Positions 36,190 through 45,498 of a stretch of DNA of 64,000 nt are shown here, piece after piece. Origin of the DNA: CAVQCJ01 sp963771835 (GTDB taxonomy: Bacteria; Actinomycetota; Actinomycetes; Prado026); contig CAVYVA010000001.1 of the NCBI GenBank assembly GCA_963771835.1, positions 868,001-932,000 of the forward strand, written 5' to 3'. The notes under the pieces are model-generated. The model searched no databases, was not told where the DNA came from, and was given only the letters and a program-made list of their open reading frames with translations. Positions within the stretch are counted from its first letter, which is position 1; each line of letters opens with the position of its first letter. The position numbers and the translations under genes were made by a program.

Positions 36190-36858
36190 TCAGGCGGTGA
36201 CGAGCGCGAGGACGAAGCCGTCGTAGCCCTTCGCACCGACGGTCTGCAGCGCCGTGCTGTCCAGCCTGGGCTCACCGGCCAGGAAGTCGAACAGCGCCCG
36301 GGTCCCGCGGATGCTCGGGTCGGCGCTGCCCGGGTCGACGACACCGCCGCCCCGGACGACGTTGTCGACCACGACGACCGTCCCGGGCCGGCTGAGGTCG
36401 AGCGCCAGCCGCACGTACGCGGCGTTGTTCTCCTTGTCCGCGTCCACGAACACCAGGTCGAAGGGACCGGCCCCCTCGGCGACCAGCCGGGGCAACGTGT
36501 CGAGCGCGGCCCCGAGGCGGACGTCGACCAGGTCCGCGACCCCGGCCGCCGCGGCGTTCGACCGGGCGACCTCGGCGTGGTGCGGGTCGACCTCGAGGGT
36601 CACGACCTGCCCGCCGGCCGGCAGCGCGCGGGCGAACCAGACCGTGCTGTAGCCGCCGAGGGTCCCGATCTCCAGCACCGACGACGCCCGGACGGCGCGG
36701 GTGAGCAGGTGCAGGAACTTGCCCTGCGCGGCGGACACGGCGATGTCCGGCAGTCCGGCGGCGACGCTGGCCACCCGCACGTGGTCGAGCACGTCGTCGG
36801 TCGCGGCCAGCCGCTCGACGACGTACTCGTCGACGGACTCCCAGGTGCTCTCGCTCAC
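36190..36858 (-). CDS. SAM-dependent O-methyltransferase (family 3, class I)
   Basis: The 222-residue enzyme has SVLEIGTLGGYSTVWFARAL (SAM motif I), VTLEVDPHHAEVARSNAAAA, FDLVFVDADKENNAAYVRLA with the metal-binding Asp, and VVVDNVVRGGGVVDP. These are the features of catechol/caffeoyl-CoA-type O-methyltransferases that need a divalent cation. The GTG start overlaps the upstream gene's stop by four bases. The substrate is unknown. Confidence 0.88.
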   Translation of the reverse strand: MSESTWESVDEYVVERLAATDDVLDHVRVASVAAGLPDIAVSAAQGKFLHLLTRAVRASSVLEIGTLGGYSTVWFARALPAGGQVVTLEVDPHHAEVARSNAAAAGVADLVDVRLGAALDTLPRLVAEGAGPFDLVFVDADKENNAAYVRLALDLSRPGTVVVVDNVVRGGGVVDPGSADPSIRGTRALFDFLAGEPRLDSTALQTVGAKGYDGFVLALVTA

Positions 36859-37481
36859 GCGGTCCGCCCCCGCAGCACGTCGACCCCAGGCCCGCGCAGG
36901 TCGTCCAGGCCCGCCGCCCGTCCGGTCATGGCCATGGCCAGCGCGATCACCGGTCCGGCCGCCTCCGGACCGGTTCCGTGCGACCAGTCCGCGTCCGTCG
37001 CGCGCAACCTGACCCCGGCGATCCGGTCCTTCGAGCCGATCAGCAGGTTCGACCCCTTGAAGAAGTCCAGCACCCGGACCACCGAGTCGGTCGGGTAGTC
37101 GCGGCTGATCCCCAGCGGCCGCCGGATGTCCTGGGAGTGGATGACCACCTCGCCGAGCATCGCCTCGGTAGGGCCCGGCGGCGCGGTCGACGCGTCCTGC
37201 AGCGAACGGAAGGCCGCCAGCGTCGCCGTCGGGCCGCCGCCCGTCTCGGCCGCCACGTCCTTGGCGCTCATCGCGTGGAACCGGAACCCGGCCCCGGCCA
37301 GGTGCGAGACGAACCGGCCGGGGGTCATGCGGGCGGTTGCGGTCATGTGGCCGAGGACCTGGTGGACGGTCCAGTCGGGGCACAGCGAGCGGGTGGACCA
37401 GCGGTCGTCGGGAAGGTCGGCGAGGTCGGCCAGGAGCGCGGTCCGCTCGGCATGGATCAAGGGCCACGGGTCGGATGCCAC
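36855..37481 (-). CDS. DinB-type mycothiol-dependent maleylpyruvate isomerase family protein
   Basis: The 208-residue helical protein has ERTALLADLADLPDDRWSTR and SLCPDWTVHQVLGHMTATARM with the conserved His of the metal site. TEAMLGEVVIHSQDIRRPLG supplies the further His and Asp. This is the TIGR03083 group, presumed to use mycothiol as thiol partner. It is coupled by a GTGA overlap to the O-methyltransferase, which suggests a shared pathway not identifiable here. Confidence 0.85.
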   Translation of the reverse strand: MASDPWPLIHAERTALLADLADLPDDRWSTRSLCPDWTVHQVLGHMTATARMTPGRFVSHLAGAGFRFHAMSAKDVAAETGGGPTATLAAFRSLQDASTAPPGPTEAMLGEVVIHSQDIRRPLGISRDYPTDSVVRVLDFFKGSNLLIGSKDRIAGVRLRATDADWSHGTGPEAAGPVIALAMAMTGRAAGLDDLRGPGVDVLRGRTA

Positions 37482-37607
37482 GACAGCCTCCTTCTTCGGT
37501 GTTCATGGCTCGTCGTCGCTCACCGCGCCGGGGAGGCCGCGGCGCGCGTCCTCGGCCATGCTCGCAGGGCGCGCGGCGGCGGCCAAGAGCGGCGGTACTG
37601 TCGCGCG

Positions 37608-38492
37608 GTGGACGCGATCGAGGTCACCGGCCTGGTGAAGTCGTTCGGCAGCACCCGGGCGCTGGACGGGCTGGACCTGGTCGTGCGGTCCGGTGAGGTG
37701 CACGGCTTCCTGGGCCCGAACGGTTCGGGGAAGACGACGACGCTGCGGGTGCTGCTCGGCCTGCTGCGGGCCGACGCGGGGACGGTGCGCCTGCTCGGTG
37801 GCGACCCATGGCGGGACGTGACCACGCTGCACGCGCGACTGGCGTACGTGCCCGGCGACGTCGCGCTGTGGCCCGGCCTGACCGGCGGGGAGGTCATCGA
37901 CCTGCTCGGGCGGCTCCGCGGCGGGCTCGACCCGGCGCGGCGGGCCGAGCTCCTCGAGCGCTTCGACCTGGACCCGACCAAGAAGTGCCGCGCCTACTCC
38001 AAGGGCAACCGGCAGAAGGTCGCGCTCGTCGCCGCACTGGCGGCCGACGTCGAGCTGCTGCTCCTGGACGAGCCGACCAGCGGGCTGGACCCGCTGATGG
38101 AGGAGTCGTTCCAGGAGTGCATCAACGCCGAGCGCGAGCGCGGCCGCACCGTGCTGCTGTCCAGCCACATCCTCGCCGAGGCCGAGTCGCTGTGCGACCG
38201 GGTGAGCATCATCCGCACCGGTCGCACGGTGGAGACCGGCACGCTCGCCGAGCTGCGGCACCTGACCCGGACGTCGGTTCGGGCCGAGCTGGGCCAGGCC
38301 CCGGTCGGGCTGGCCGCGGTGCCCGGCGTGCACGACCTCGTCGTCGAGGGGACGCGGGTGGCGTGCGACGTCGACACCCCGGCCCTCGGCGGGCTGCTGA
38401 CCGAGCTGGGACGGTACGAGGTCCGGACGCTCGAGAGCCGCCCGCCCACCCTCGAGGAGCTGTTCCTGCGGCACTATGCCGCCCAGCCGTGA
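37608..38492 (+). CDS. ABC exporter ATP-binding protein
   Basis: The 294-residue protein has Walker A GPNGSGKTTTLR, Q-loop region YVPGDVALWPGLTG, a signature-like YSKGNRQKVALVAAL (weakened from LSGGQ), Walker B LLLLDEPTSGLDP, and switch SSHILAEAESLCDR. A C-terminal regulatory extension typical of drug and antibiotic export ATPases (DrrA-like) follows. It powers the adjoining permease. The GTG start at 37608 begins the family's VDAIEVTGLVKSFGS pattern. It overlaps the permease by four bases (GTGA). Confidence 0.9.
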   Translation: MDAIEVTGLVKSFGSTRALDGLDLVVRSGEVHGFLGPNGSGKTTTLRVLLGLLRADAGTVRLLGGDPWRDVTTLHARLAYVPGDVALWPGLTGGEVIDLLGRLRGGLDPARRAELLERFDLDPTKKCRAYSKGNRQKVALVAALAADVELLLLDEPTSGLDPLMEESFQECINAERERGRTVLLSSHILAEAESLCDRVSIIRTGRTVETGTLAELRHLTRTSVRAELGQAPVGLAAVPGVHDLVVEGTRVACDVDTPALGGLLTELGRYEVRTLESRPPTLEELFLRHYAAQP

Positions 38493-40088
38493 GCAGCTCG
38501 CTCACCGGCACGGGCGCCCTGGTCAGGCTGGCGCTGCGACGGGACCGGGTGCTGCTGCCGGTCTGGGCGGTCGTGCTGGTCGGCTCCGCGGCCAGCTCGG
38601 CGTCGGCCACCGCCGACCTCTACCCCACCGTCGCGAGCCGGCTCGCGGCCGCGCAGACGATCAACGGCACGCCGGCCCTCGTCGCGCTGTACGGGCGGAT
38701 CTTCGACCCGACCTCGCTCGGCTCGCTGGCGCTGTTCAAGCTCAGCACGCTGGGACCGGTGCTGCTGGCCGGGCTGGCGATCGTGCTCACGGTCCGGCAC
38801 ACCCGGGCCGAGGAGGAGGCGGGCCGTCTCGAGCTGGTCGGTGCCGCCGTGGTGGGACGGCGCGCGCCGCTGGCGGCTGCCGTGACCGTGGCCCTGCTCT
38901 CGGTCGTGGCGATCGGCCTGGTCACCGCGCTGTCCATGGTGGGCGCGGGTCTGCCGGCCAACGGTTCGTTCGCCCTCGGCCTGGGCTGGGCCGGGTGCGG
39001 GGTGGTGTTCTGCGCGGTGGCCGCCGTCGCGGCCCAGCTGGCGACCACCGGACGGACCGCGAACGGGCTGGCCGGGATGGTGCTGGCGGCGGCGTACGTG
39101 CTGCGGGCGGCGGGTGACGCGTCCGGCCCGGACGGTGCGGCGTGGCTGAGCTGGCTGTCGCCGGTCGGCTGGGCCCAGCAGATGCGCGCGTTCGCCGGGG
39201 AACGGTGGTGGGTCCTCGTGCTGCCCGCCGTGGCGGCCGCTGCCGGGCTCGGGGTCGCCTTCGTGCTCGCCGCCCGGCGCGACCTGGGCGCCGGCCTGCT
39301 GCCCGACCGGCCGGGAGCGGCGGCCGCCGGGGCGCTGCTGAGCAGCCCGCTCGCGCTGGCGTTCCGGCTGCAACGGTCCGCGCTGCTGGCCTGGACGCTC
39401 TCGTTCGTGCTGCTCGGCGGCATCCTCGGGGCGATCACCGGCAGCGTCAGCTCGTTGCTGGCCTCGCCGCAGGTACAGGACCTGATCACCAAGCTGGGCG
39501 GCAGCGCGGGGCTCACCGACGCGTTCCTGGCCGCGGAGCTGGGCATCGCCGCGATCGTGGCCACCGTCTTCGGCGTGCAGGCGGCCGGACGGCTGGGCAC
39601 CGAAGAGGTCGCGGGGCACAGCGAGGCCGCACTGGCGACGGCTGCGACGCGACGGTCGTGGGCGCTGGCGTACGTCACCGTCTCGCTGCTCGGCACCACA
39701 CGTGCTCATGCTCTGCGCCGGGACCGCAGCGGGGTTGGTCAGGACCACGCAGACTCGTCACTGGTCGGACGTGGGTCGCGTGCTGGCCGGCGCGCTGGTG
39801 CAGCTGCCGGCGATCTGGCTGGTGTGCGCGATCGTCGTCGCGGCGTTCGGGGTCTCCGCCCGGTGGGTCGTGGCCGGCTGGGTCGCGCTGGGCGTGTTCC
39901 TGCTGCTCGGCGAGATCGGGCCGGTGGTGGGGCTGGACCAGAAGGTCATCGACCTGTCGCCGTACGCGCACGTGCCGCGGCTGCCGGGCGGCGACGCGGA
40001 CCCGGCGTCCCTGGCGTGGCTGCTCGCGATCGGGGCCGTGCTCGTCGTCGGCGGGCTCGTCGCCTTCCGTCGCCGGGACGTCGGCTGA
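38489..40088 (+). CDS. ABC exporter permease (polyketide-antibiotic exporter type, one frameshift)
   Basis: The repaired product has about 532 residues and some 12 helices in two halves, as in the large single-chain permeases that pair with DrrA-like ATPases. The frame is clean to about 39693 (YVTVSLLGT), where one extra base (ACCACACGTG) shifts it. The remaining LMLCAGTAAGLVRTT to LVAFRRRDVG is clean in the other frame. The GTG start overlaps the ATPase stop by four bases. The transported compound is unknown. The single break is most simply a sequencing error. Confidence 0.83.
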
Positions 40089-40144
40089 CGGTGAACGGCT
40101 GACGGTACGAGCAGCACGGACAGGCATTGACACCGGCCCCGGCC

Positions 40145-40158
40145 GGGGTGAAGGTCCC
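40145..40158 (+). promoter_or_regulatory. DosR/DevR-like box upstream of DinB-type gene
   Basis: The plus strand reads GGGGTGAAGGTCCC; its complement GGGACCTTCACCCC deviates from GGGACYTTnGnCCC at one position. It ends 33 bp before the ATG at 40192. Confidence 0.4.
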
Positions 40159-40191
40159 GTTATCAACAACCCCATCGGAAGAAGGACCGTC

Positions 40192-41001
40192 ATGGGCGAG
40201 TGGAACGCGATGTCGTACGAGGGGAAGGACACCATCCTCCGGGTGGTCCGCCAGCAGGCCGACCGGATGTTCGGCATGGCCGACGACCGGGCCGCCTGGA
40301 ACGAACCGACGGCCTGCAAGGGCTGGGAGACGCGCGACGTCATCGGGCACCTGGTCGACACCACCGAGGGGTACTTCGAGTCCTTCGACGCGGCCCGCGC
40401 CGCGCAGAAGCGGGAGCTGTCTACGCTGCCCGAGATGCTCGAGTCCGCGAACAAGGGGGCGCTGCGGTTCCGCGACCTGTCCCAGAGCGAGCTGATGGAC
40501 CGCGCCCGCGGCGACCTCGACAAGATGATGGGGATCCTCGAACCGCTCAGCAAGGAGGAGTGGGAGGGCTTCATCGTCGACCACTACTACATGGGCCCGG
40601 TGCCGGCCTTCTTCTACGCAGGCGGGCAGCTCATGGACTACGGGGTCCACTCGTGGGACATCGAGGAGGGCCGCGGCGAGGCGCACGTGATGGACGGCGA
40701 GGCCGCCGACCTGCTGGTGCCGTTCATGTTCGTGCTGTGGCAGTCGACGATCAAGCCGGACGCGGACAAGTCCCCGTACGAGATCGGCATCCGGGTGGGC
40801 GGTCACAACGGCGGGGACTACCGGGTCTCGATGGGGCCGGACGGCATGACGTACACCCAGGCACCGATCGACGACCTGACCGTCATCGAGTACGACGCGG
40901 GGAGCATGGTGCTGGCCGCGTACAACCGGACCCACGCCGGCACGGTGCGCGGCGACGGGGCGATCGCCAGCCGCTACCTGAACCAGTTCTACGCGATCTG
41001 A
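40192..41001 (+). CDS. DinB/TIGR03083-type mycothiol-dependent enzyme
   Basis: The 269-residue protein has ADRMFGMADDRAAWNEPTAC, KGWETRDVIGHLVDTTEGYF with the first metal His, and QLMDYGVHSWDIEEGRGEAH with the second His and Asp. This matches the mycothiol-dependent maleylpyruvate isomerase-like group, here with a longer C-terminal domain (SYEIGIRVGGHNGGDYRVS-like). The ATG follows GAAGAAGGA. A DosR-like box lies immediately upstream. It stands alone between the ABC exporter and the convergent citryl-CoA lyase gene. Confidence 0.82.
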   Translation: MGEWNAMSYEGKDTILRVVRQQADRMFGMADDRAAWNEPTACKGWETRDVIGHLVDTTEGYFESFDAARAAQKRELSTLPEMLESANKGALRFRDLSQSELMDRARGDLDKMMGILEPLSKEEWEGFIVDHYYMGPVPAFFYAGGQLMDYGVHSWDIEEGRGEAHVMDGEAADLLVPFMFVLWQSTIKPDADKSPYEIGIRVGGHNGGDYRVSMGPDGMTYTQAPIDDLTVIEYDAGSMVLAAYNRTHAGTVRGDGAIASRYLNQFYAI

Positions 41002-41007
41002 GCGGCG

Positions 41008-41811
41008 CTACTCAGGGGGCCGGTAGTCGGCCGACGCCTCGACCTGGCGGTAGATCGCGGGCCCGATCGGCGTGCGGGTCTCCTCGGCGAGATGGCCGAG
41101 GAGGCCCGCCGTCCTGGCGAGCAGGGCGAACCCGCGCAGCATGTGCACCGGCAGGTCGAGGTCGGCGAGCACCGCGCCGCACACGCCGGCACCGTTGAGC
41201 GGGAGCCTGCGCCCGAGGACGCCCGGGTGCACCCGGCCGACGGCGGCGAACAGCCGCAGGTGCGGCCCCAGCACGCCTTCGGACTCGGCGAGCGCGAACA
41301 GCACCGGCGTCCGCGGGTCCACGTCCTTGTGCACCGGGTGGCCGAGTCCGGGCACGAACGCTCCGGCCTCGCGACAGCGGCGTACGGCGGCGAGCGCCAG
41401 CAGGTCCCAGCCCGCGTCGTCGTCGCCCGCGGGCAGCGGCTCGCCGGCCGCCGACCCGGCCGCGAGCGCATCGGCCAGGAACCGTCCGCAGTCCTCGGTG
41501 ACGCCCAGGTAGCGCGAGCCGCCGCCGAGCACGCCGGCCGCGACCGCCCCCTGCAGCGACTCCGGCGCGCCGGTCAGCGTCATCCGTGCGGCGATGACCG
41601 TCGGGGTCAGCCCGTGGTCGGCGAGGGCGACCAGCACGGCCTCGAAGAGCCGGAGCTGACCGGGCGACGGGCGACGCTGAGCGACGAGCCAGTACGCCAG
41701 CTCGCCGAAGCCGACGTTGCCGAGCAGCTCGCCGGCCAGGTCGTGGCCGAGCAGGGTGATCGACGTCGCGTCCGACGTACCGATCGCGGTGGGGAACTCG
41801 AACGAGGTCAC
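41008..41811 (-). CDS. Citryl-CoA lyase (citrate synthase superfamily)
   Basis: The 267-residue protein is shorter than citrate synthase (about 430) and keeps the lyase-type core. This comprises ITLLGHDLAGELLGNVGFGE, LTPTVIAARMTLTGAPESLQ, AVAAGVLGGGSRYLG, and the active-site His segment FVPGLGHPVHKDVDPRTPVL. Such stand-alone proteins are annotated citryl-CoA lyase and cleave or form citryl-CoA-like thioesters. Its ATG overlaps the acyl-CoA ligase stop by four bases (ATGA), so the ligase may supply its CoA ester. Confidence 0.85.
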   Translation of the reverse strand: MTSFEFPTAIGTSDATSITLLGHDLAGELLGNVGFGELAYWLVAQRRPSPGQLRLFEAVLVALADHGLTPTVIAARMTLTGAPESLQGAVAAGVLGGGSRYLGVTEDCGRFLADALAAGSAAGEPLPAGDDDAGWDLLALAAVRRCREAGAFVPGLGHPVHKDVDPRTPVLFALAESEGVLGPHLRLFAAVGRVHPGVLGRRLPLNGAGVCGAVLADLDLPVHMLRGFALLARTAGLLGHLAEETRTPIGPAIYRQVEASADYRPPE

Positions 41812-43340
41812 GCGCCGTCCTTCCGCTCCAGGTCGTGCTCGCCGTCAGGATGGTCGGTGGGCAGCTGGTGCTTGGCCACCCGCCCGGTGGGCGTGTGCGG
41901 CAGCTCGGCCAGCTGCTGCCAGTACCGCGGGACCTTGAACGCCGACAACCGGTCGGCGGCCCAGGCCCGCAGCTCGCCGAAGTCCAGCACGCATCCGGGC
42001 GCCGCGACGACGAACGCCTTGATGTCGTCCTCGGACAGGTCCGACGGCACGCCGACGACGGCCACCTCCTGCACGGACGGGTGCGCGGAGACGGCCTCCT
42101 CGACCTCCAGCGGGCTCAGGTTCTCCCCCCGGCGGCGCAGGACCTCCTTGCGGCGCCCGACGAACGTCACCATCGCGTCGTCGCCGACGACGACGAGGTC
42201 TCCGGTGTGCAGCCATCCTCCGGTGAGCACGGCTGCGGTCTCGGCCGGCATCCCCCAGTACCCGGGGGTCACCGCGGGGTTGTTCAGCAGCAGCTCGCCG
42301 ACCTGGCCGGCCGGCACCTCGGCGCCGCTCTCGTCGACCACCCGCGCATGGTTCACCTCGCCCAGCCGCGGGTGCTGCCGCGGCCGGCCCAGCGTCCCGA
42401 ACGGCCGGGTCCCGCGTGGCCAGACCAGGCCGTACGTGGTCTCGGACATGGCATAGCCGACCACGATCCGCAGCCCGAAGCGTTCCTCGATCTGCTCCTG
42501 CCGCTCCCGGGTCGGGGCCGGTCCGGTGTAGCACAGCCGCAACCCGGTGGCCGCGTCGTCGGGTCGCTCCGGCTGGCGCATGAGGATCTCGATCATCGCG
42601 CCGATCGCGTTGAACTCCGTGGCGCCGTGGCGGCGGGCCGAGTCCAGGAAGCGGCTCGCCGAGAACCGCGGCAGCAGCACCAGCCCGGCGCCGATCGTCA
42701 GCGAGCCGAGCACCGAGTACGCCAGGGCGTTGACATGGAACAGCGGCAGCGACGTCATCAGCCGGTCCTCGCGGTCCAGCTCCATCCAGTACGGGAAGCC
42801 CTCGCCGGCCATGGTGTAGGCGCGATGGGTCTGCATGACGAGCTTGGACCGACCGGTGGTCCCGGACGTCGGCAGCAGCACGGCCACGTCGCCGTCGTCG
42901 ACCTTGGCGGGGCCGGGCGCGCCGGACGGGAGGCCCGGCCCGTCCCATCCCGTGGTGAGCCGGTCGACGTCCAGCGTGCGGGTCCCCGCCGGCGGCGAGA
43001 CGGCGGCCCGCAGCTCCCGGTCGGTGACCACCGCCCGGGGGCGGACCTGCTCGAGCAGCCCGGACAGCTCGGCGGGGGCGCTGGCCGGGTTCGCCGGGAC
43101 GCTCAGCGCGCCGAGCCAGGCCACCGCGAGCCAGCAGAGCAGGTACGGCGGGGTGCCGCGGGCCGTCAGCAGCACCAGGTCGCCCTGGCCGACTCCGGCC
43201 TCGGCGAGCCGCCTCGCGGTCTCCGCGACGTGCGCGGCGGCGGCACCGAAGGTCAGGTCGCCGGCGTCGCTGCGCAGCCACACCCGGTCGGGGTCGCGCG
43301 CCGCGGCATCGGAGAGCACCTGCCCGATCGTGGGGTGCAC
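41808..43340 (-). CDS. Acyl-CoA synthetase / class I adenylate-forming (AMP-binding) ligase
   Basis: The 510-residue enzyme has the P-loop-like VLLPTSGTTGRSKLVMQTHR (motif A3), GYAMSETTYG (A5), GGWLHTGDLVVV with the ribose-binding Asp (A7), FVGRRKEVLRRRGENLSP (A8), and the catalytic Lys in LPHTPTGRVAKHQL (A10). It activates a carboxylic acid as acyl-AMP and transfers it to CoA. The substrate is unknown. Coupling to citryl-CoA lyase suggests a short pathway on a carboxylic acid. Confidence 0.9.
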   Translation of the reverse strand: MHPTIGQVLSDAAARDPDRVWLRSDAGDLTFGAAAAHVAETARRLAEAGVGQGDLVLLTARGTPPYLLCWLAVAWLGALSVPANPASAPAELSGLLEQVRPRAVVTDRELRAAVSPPAGTRTLDVDRLTTGWDGPGLPSGAPGPAKVDDGDVAVLLPTSGTTGRSKLVMQTHRAYTMAGEGFPYWMELDREDRLMTSLPLFHVNALAYSVLGSLTIGAGLVLLPRFSASRFLDSARRHGATEFNAIGAMIEILMRQPERPDDAATGLRLCYTGPAPTRERQEQIEERFGLRIVVGYAMSETTYGLVWPRGTRPFGTLGRPRQHPRLGEVNHARVVDESGAEVPAGQVGELLLNNPAVTPGYWGMPAETAAVLTGGWLHTGDLVVVGDDAMVTFVGRRKEVLRRRGENLSPLEVEEAVSAHPSVQEVAVVGVPSDLSEDDIKAFVVAAPGCVLDFGELRAWAADRLSAFKVPRYWQQLAELPHTPTGRVAKHQLPTDHPDGEHDLERKDGA

Positions 43341-43425
43341 CGGCTCAGGACCGCGTCCGGAACACGTCCCGGACAGTCCGGTCCGGGACGGCGCCCACGT
43401 GCGCGGGGTCGGCCATGGGCGCAGG

Positions 43426-44403
43426 CTAGGCGAAGCCGGCGACGGGGCGCGAGGTGTACGGGTCCTCCAACGTCGCCAGCTCGTCCGCCGTCAGCCGCAG
43501 GTCGACGGCGGCGACAGCGTCGTCGAGGTGGTGCGGCTTCGTCGCACCGATGATCGGGGCGGCCACACCGGGCCGGCTGAGCATCCACGCCAGCGCCACC
43601 GAGGCGCGCGCCGCCCCCCGCGCCTGCGCGATCGCACCCACCCGGTCCACGATCTCCCGGTCCGCGGCTGCCTGCGGGTACAGGGAGCGGCCGAACTCGT
43701 CCAGCCCGGACCGGTGCGTGGGCTCCTCCCACGGCCGGGTCAGCCGGCCGCGCGCCAGCGGGCTCCACGGGATCACCCCGACGCCCTCGTCCGCGCACAG
43801 CGGGAGCATCTCCCGCTCCTCCTCGCGGTAGAGCAGGTTGTAGTGGTTCTGCATGGTGGCGAACCTGGTCCAGCCATGGGCGTCGGCCGCGTGCAGCGCC
43901 TTGGCGAACTGCCAGGCCCACATCGAGGACGCGCCGACGTACCTGGCCTTCCCGGCCTTCACCACGTCGTGCATCGCCTCGACGGTCTCCTCCACGGGTG
44001 TGGCCGGGTCCCAGCGGTGGATCTGGTAGAGGTCGACGTAGTCGGTACCCAGCCGCCGGAGGCTGGCGTCGATCTGCGCCATGATCGCCTTGCGGGACAG
44101 TCCCTGGCCGTTCGGGCCGTCGTGCATGCGACCGTGCACCTTGGTGGCGAGCACGATCTCGTCGCGGTCGGCCAGCTCGCGCAGGGCGCGCCCGGTGATC
44201 TCCTCGCTGGAGCCGGCGGAGTACACGTTCGCGGTGTCGAAGAAGTTGATCCCGAGCTCCAGCGCCCGGACGAAGAACGGGCGCGCCTCGTCCTCCGGGA
44301 TGCTCCACGGCTGGCCGCCCCTGGCCGGTTCGCCGTAGCTCATGCACCCCAGGCAGATGCGCGAGACGTCCAGGCCGGTCCGGCCGAGCTTGACGTACTC
44401 CAT
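43426..44403 (-). CDS. Aldo-keto reductase
   Basis: The 325-residue TIM-barrel enzyme carries the AKR catalytic set: Asp and Tyr in FFDTANVYSAG, Lys in IVLATKVHGRMHDG and His in DLYQIHRWDP. NADPH-binding text near the end reads APIIGATKPHHLDDA. It resembles the YakC/aryl-alcohol dehydrogenase-like group that reduces aldehydes and ketones. It lies 85 bp upstream of the acyl-CoA ligase on the same strand and may be cotranscribed. Confidence 0.9.
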   Translation of the reverse strand: MEYVKLGRTGLDVSRICLGCMSYGEPARGGQPWSIPEDEARPFFVRALELGINFFDTANVYSAGSSEEITGRALRELADRDEIVLATKVHGRMHDGPNGQGLSRKAIMAQIDASLRRLGTDYVDLYQIHRWDPATPVEETVEAMHDVVKAGKARYVGASSMWAWQFAKALHAADAHGWTRFATMQNHYNLLYREEEREMLPLCADEGVGVIPWSPLARGRLTRPWEEPTHRSGLDEFGRSLYPQAAADREIVDRVGAIAQARGAARASVALAWMLSRPGVAAPIIGATKPHHLDDAVAAVDLRLTADELATLEDPYTSRPVAGFA

Positions 44404-44443
44404 GGGTCAGCCTCCGCTGTCTGGTTCGAACGTCGGGGCGGCC

Positions 44444-44731
44444 TCAGGCCGGCGACGGGAGCGGGGTCTCGATGAACGCGAGGCCCCGCAGGTCCATCCA
44501 GGCCCGGCCGGCGCCCTCGACGATCCGCAGCAGCACGGCCTCGCAGGCCGGGCAGCGCAGGACCAGTCCGGGCGCCGGACCGTACATGCGGGCCCCGGCC
44601 AGCGGGCCGGCCGTCCCGCAGCCGGCGCACTGCCCGGTCGCGGTGGTCACGTCGAGCGCGAAGAGCGCGGCGATCTGGCCGGCCGCCGCGTTGCCGTCCA
44701 GGAACGGCCGGTCGTGTGTCGGGTCGGTCAT
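44444..44731 (-). CDS. DUF6510 family protein with zinc-ribbon-like cysteines
   Basis: The 95-residue protein has LDGNAAAGQIAALFALDVTT, then GQCAGCG and LVLRCPACEAVLLRIVEG. The two CxxC knuckles, about 30 residues apart, could hold a zinc ion. This is the DUF6510 pattern, usually found beside the flavin reductase and the sulfite-oxidase-like enzyme, as here. Its ATG overlaps the reductase stop by four bases (ATGA). The function is unknown; a small electron-transfer or assembly partner is possible. Confidence 0.8.
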   Translation of the reverse strand: MTDPTHDRPFLDGNAAAGQIAALFALDVTTATGQCAGCGTAGPLAGARMYGPAPGLVLRCPACEAVLLRIVEGAGRAWMDLRGLAFIETPLPSPA

Positions 44732-45498
44732 CGATCTCCTCCACCTCTGGACGGACCGAAGCGTTCGGTCCGGATGCGGGCCGGGTCGTGGCCGGCCGCG
44801 CCGAGCAGGTCGGCGACGGCCTCGACGAAGCCGGTCGGCCCGCAGACGTAGCACGTCGGCTGCTCCTGCGGACCGAACGCCGCCCCGGCCAGCAGCCCGG
44901 CATCGAGCCGGCCCGGCGGGCGGGGCCAGTCCGGCGGCGTGCGCCGGGTGAACGCGTAGTCGACACGGACGCCGTCGGCGGTCCGGGCCAGGGCGTCCAG
45001 CTCGTCCCGGTACAGGACCGCGTCCGGTTGCCGGACCGAGTAGAGCAGCCGCATCGGCGTCCGGTCCGGGCCGGCCGCGCGGTCGCGGGCGCGCAGCATC
45101 GCCCGCAGCGGCACCATCCCGGACCCGCCCGCGAGCAGCTGGACCGGACCTTCCTGCCCCGGTCGCCACACGAACCAGCCCCCGATCGGCCCGCGCACCT
45201 CCAGCCGGTCGTCGACCGCGAGGACCTGGGTGAGGTACGGCGAGACCTCGCCGGCCGCGACCCGGTCGACGGTGATCTCGACGAGGTCCCCGTCGGCCTC
45301 GGTGGACATCGAGTACGAGCGGACCGCCGAGTACCCGTCCGGGGCGGTCAGCCGGACGTCGACGTGCTGACCGGCCAGGTGACCGGGCCAGCCGGGCAGG
45401 TCGAGGACGACCGAGCGGGCGGTCGAGGTCTCGTCGCGCAGCGCGACGACCCGACCGACCCGCCAGGTCAGTCGCCCCAGTACCGCTGCTCCCGCCAT
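44728..45498 (-). CDS. FAD/NAD(P)H-dependent oxidoreductase (ferredoxin reductase type)
   Basis: The 256-residue protein has an FAD domain with the RSYSMSTE motif (RxYS) near residue 61. The NAD(P) domain has LLAGGSGMVPLRAMLRARD and the closing CYVCGPTGFVEAVADLL. There is no iron-sulfur cysteine set. It would pass electrons from NAD(P)H through FAD to a partner. It overlaps the sulfite-oxidase-like gene by 31 bp and DUF6510 by four, so the three form one operon and the molybdoenzyme is the likely redox partner. Confidence 0.88.
   Translation of the reverse strand: MAGAAVLGRLTWRVGRVVALRDETSTARSVVLDLPGWPGHLAGQHVDVRLTAPDGYSAVRSYSMSTEADGDLVEITVDRVAAGEVSPYLTQVLAVDDRLEVRGPIGGWFVWRPGQEGPVQLLAGGSGMVPLRAMLRARDRAAGPDRTPMRLLYSVRQPDAVLYRDELDALARTADGVRVDYAFTRRTPPDWPRPPGRLDAGLLAGAAFGPQEQPTCYVCGPTGFVEAVADLLGAAGHDPARIRTERFGPSRGGGDR

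Noticed and set aside
43347..43418. A 23-codon minus-strand frame between two genes
   Set aside because: Too short, without ribosome site, hairpin or recognisable product.
44418..44440. TGGTTCGAAC resembling a tRNA T-loop
   Set aside because: No acceptor stem or anticodon arm can be drawn around it.
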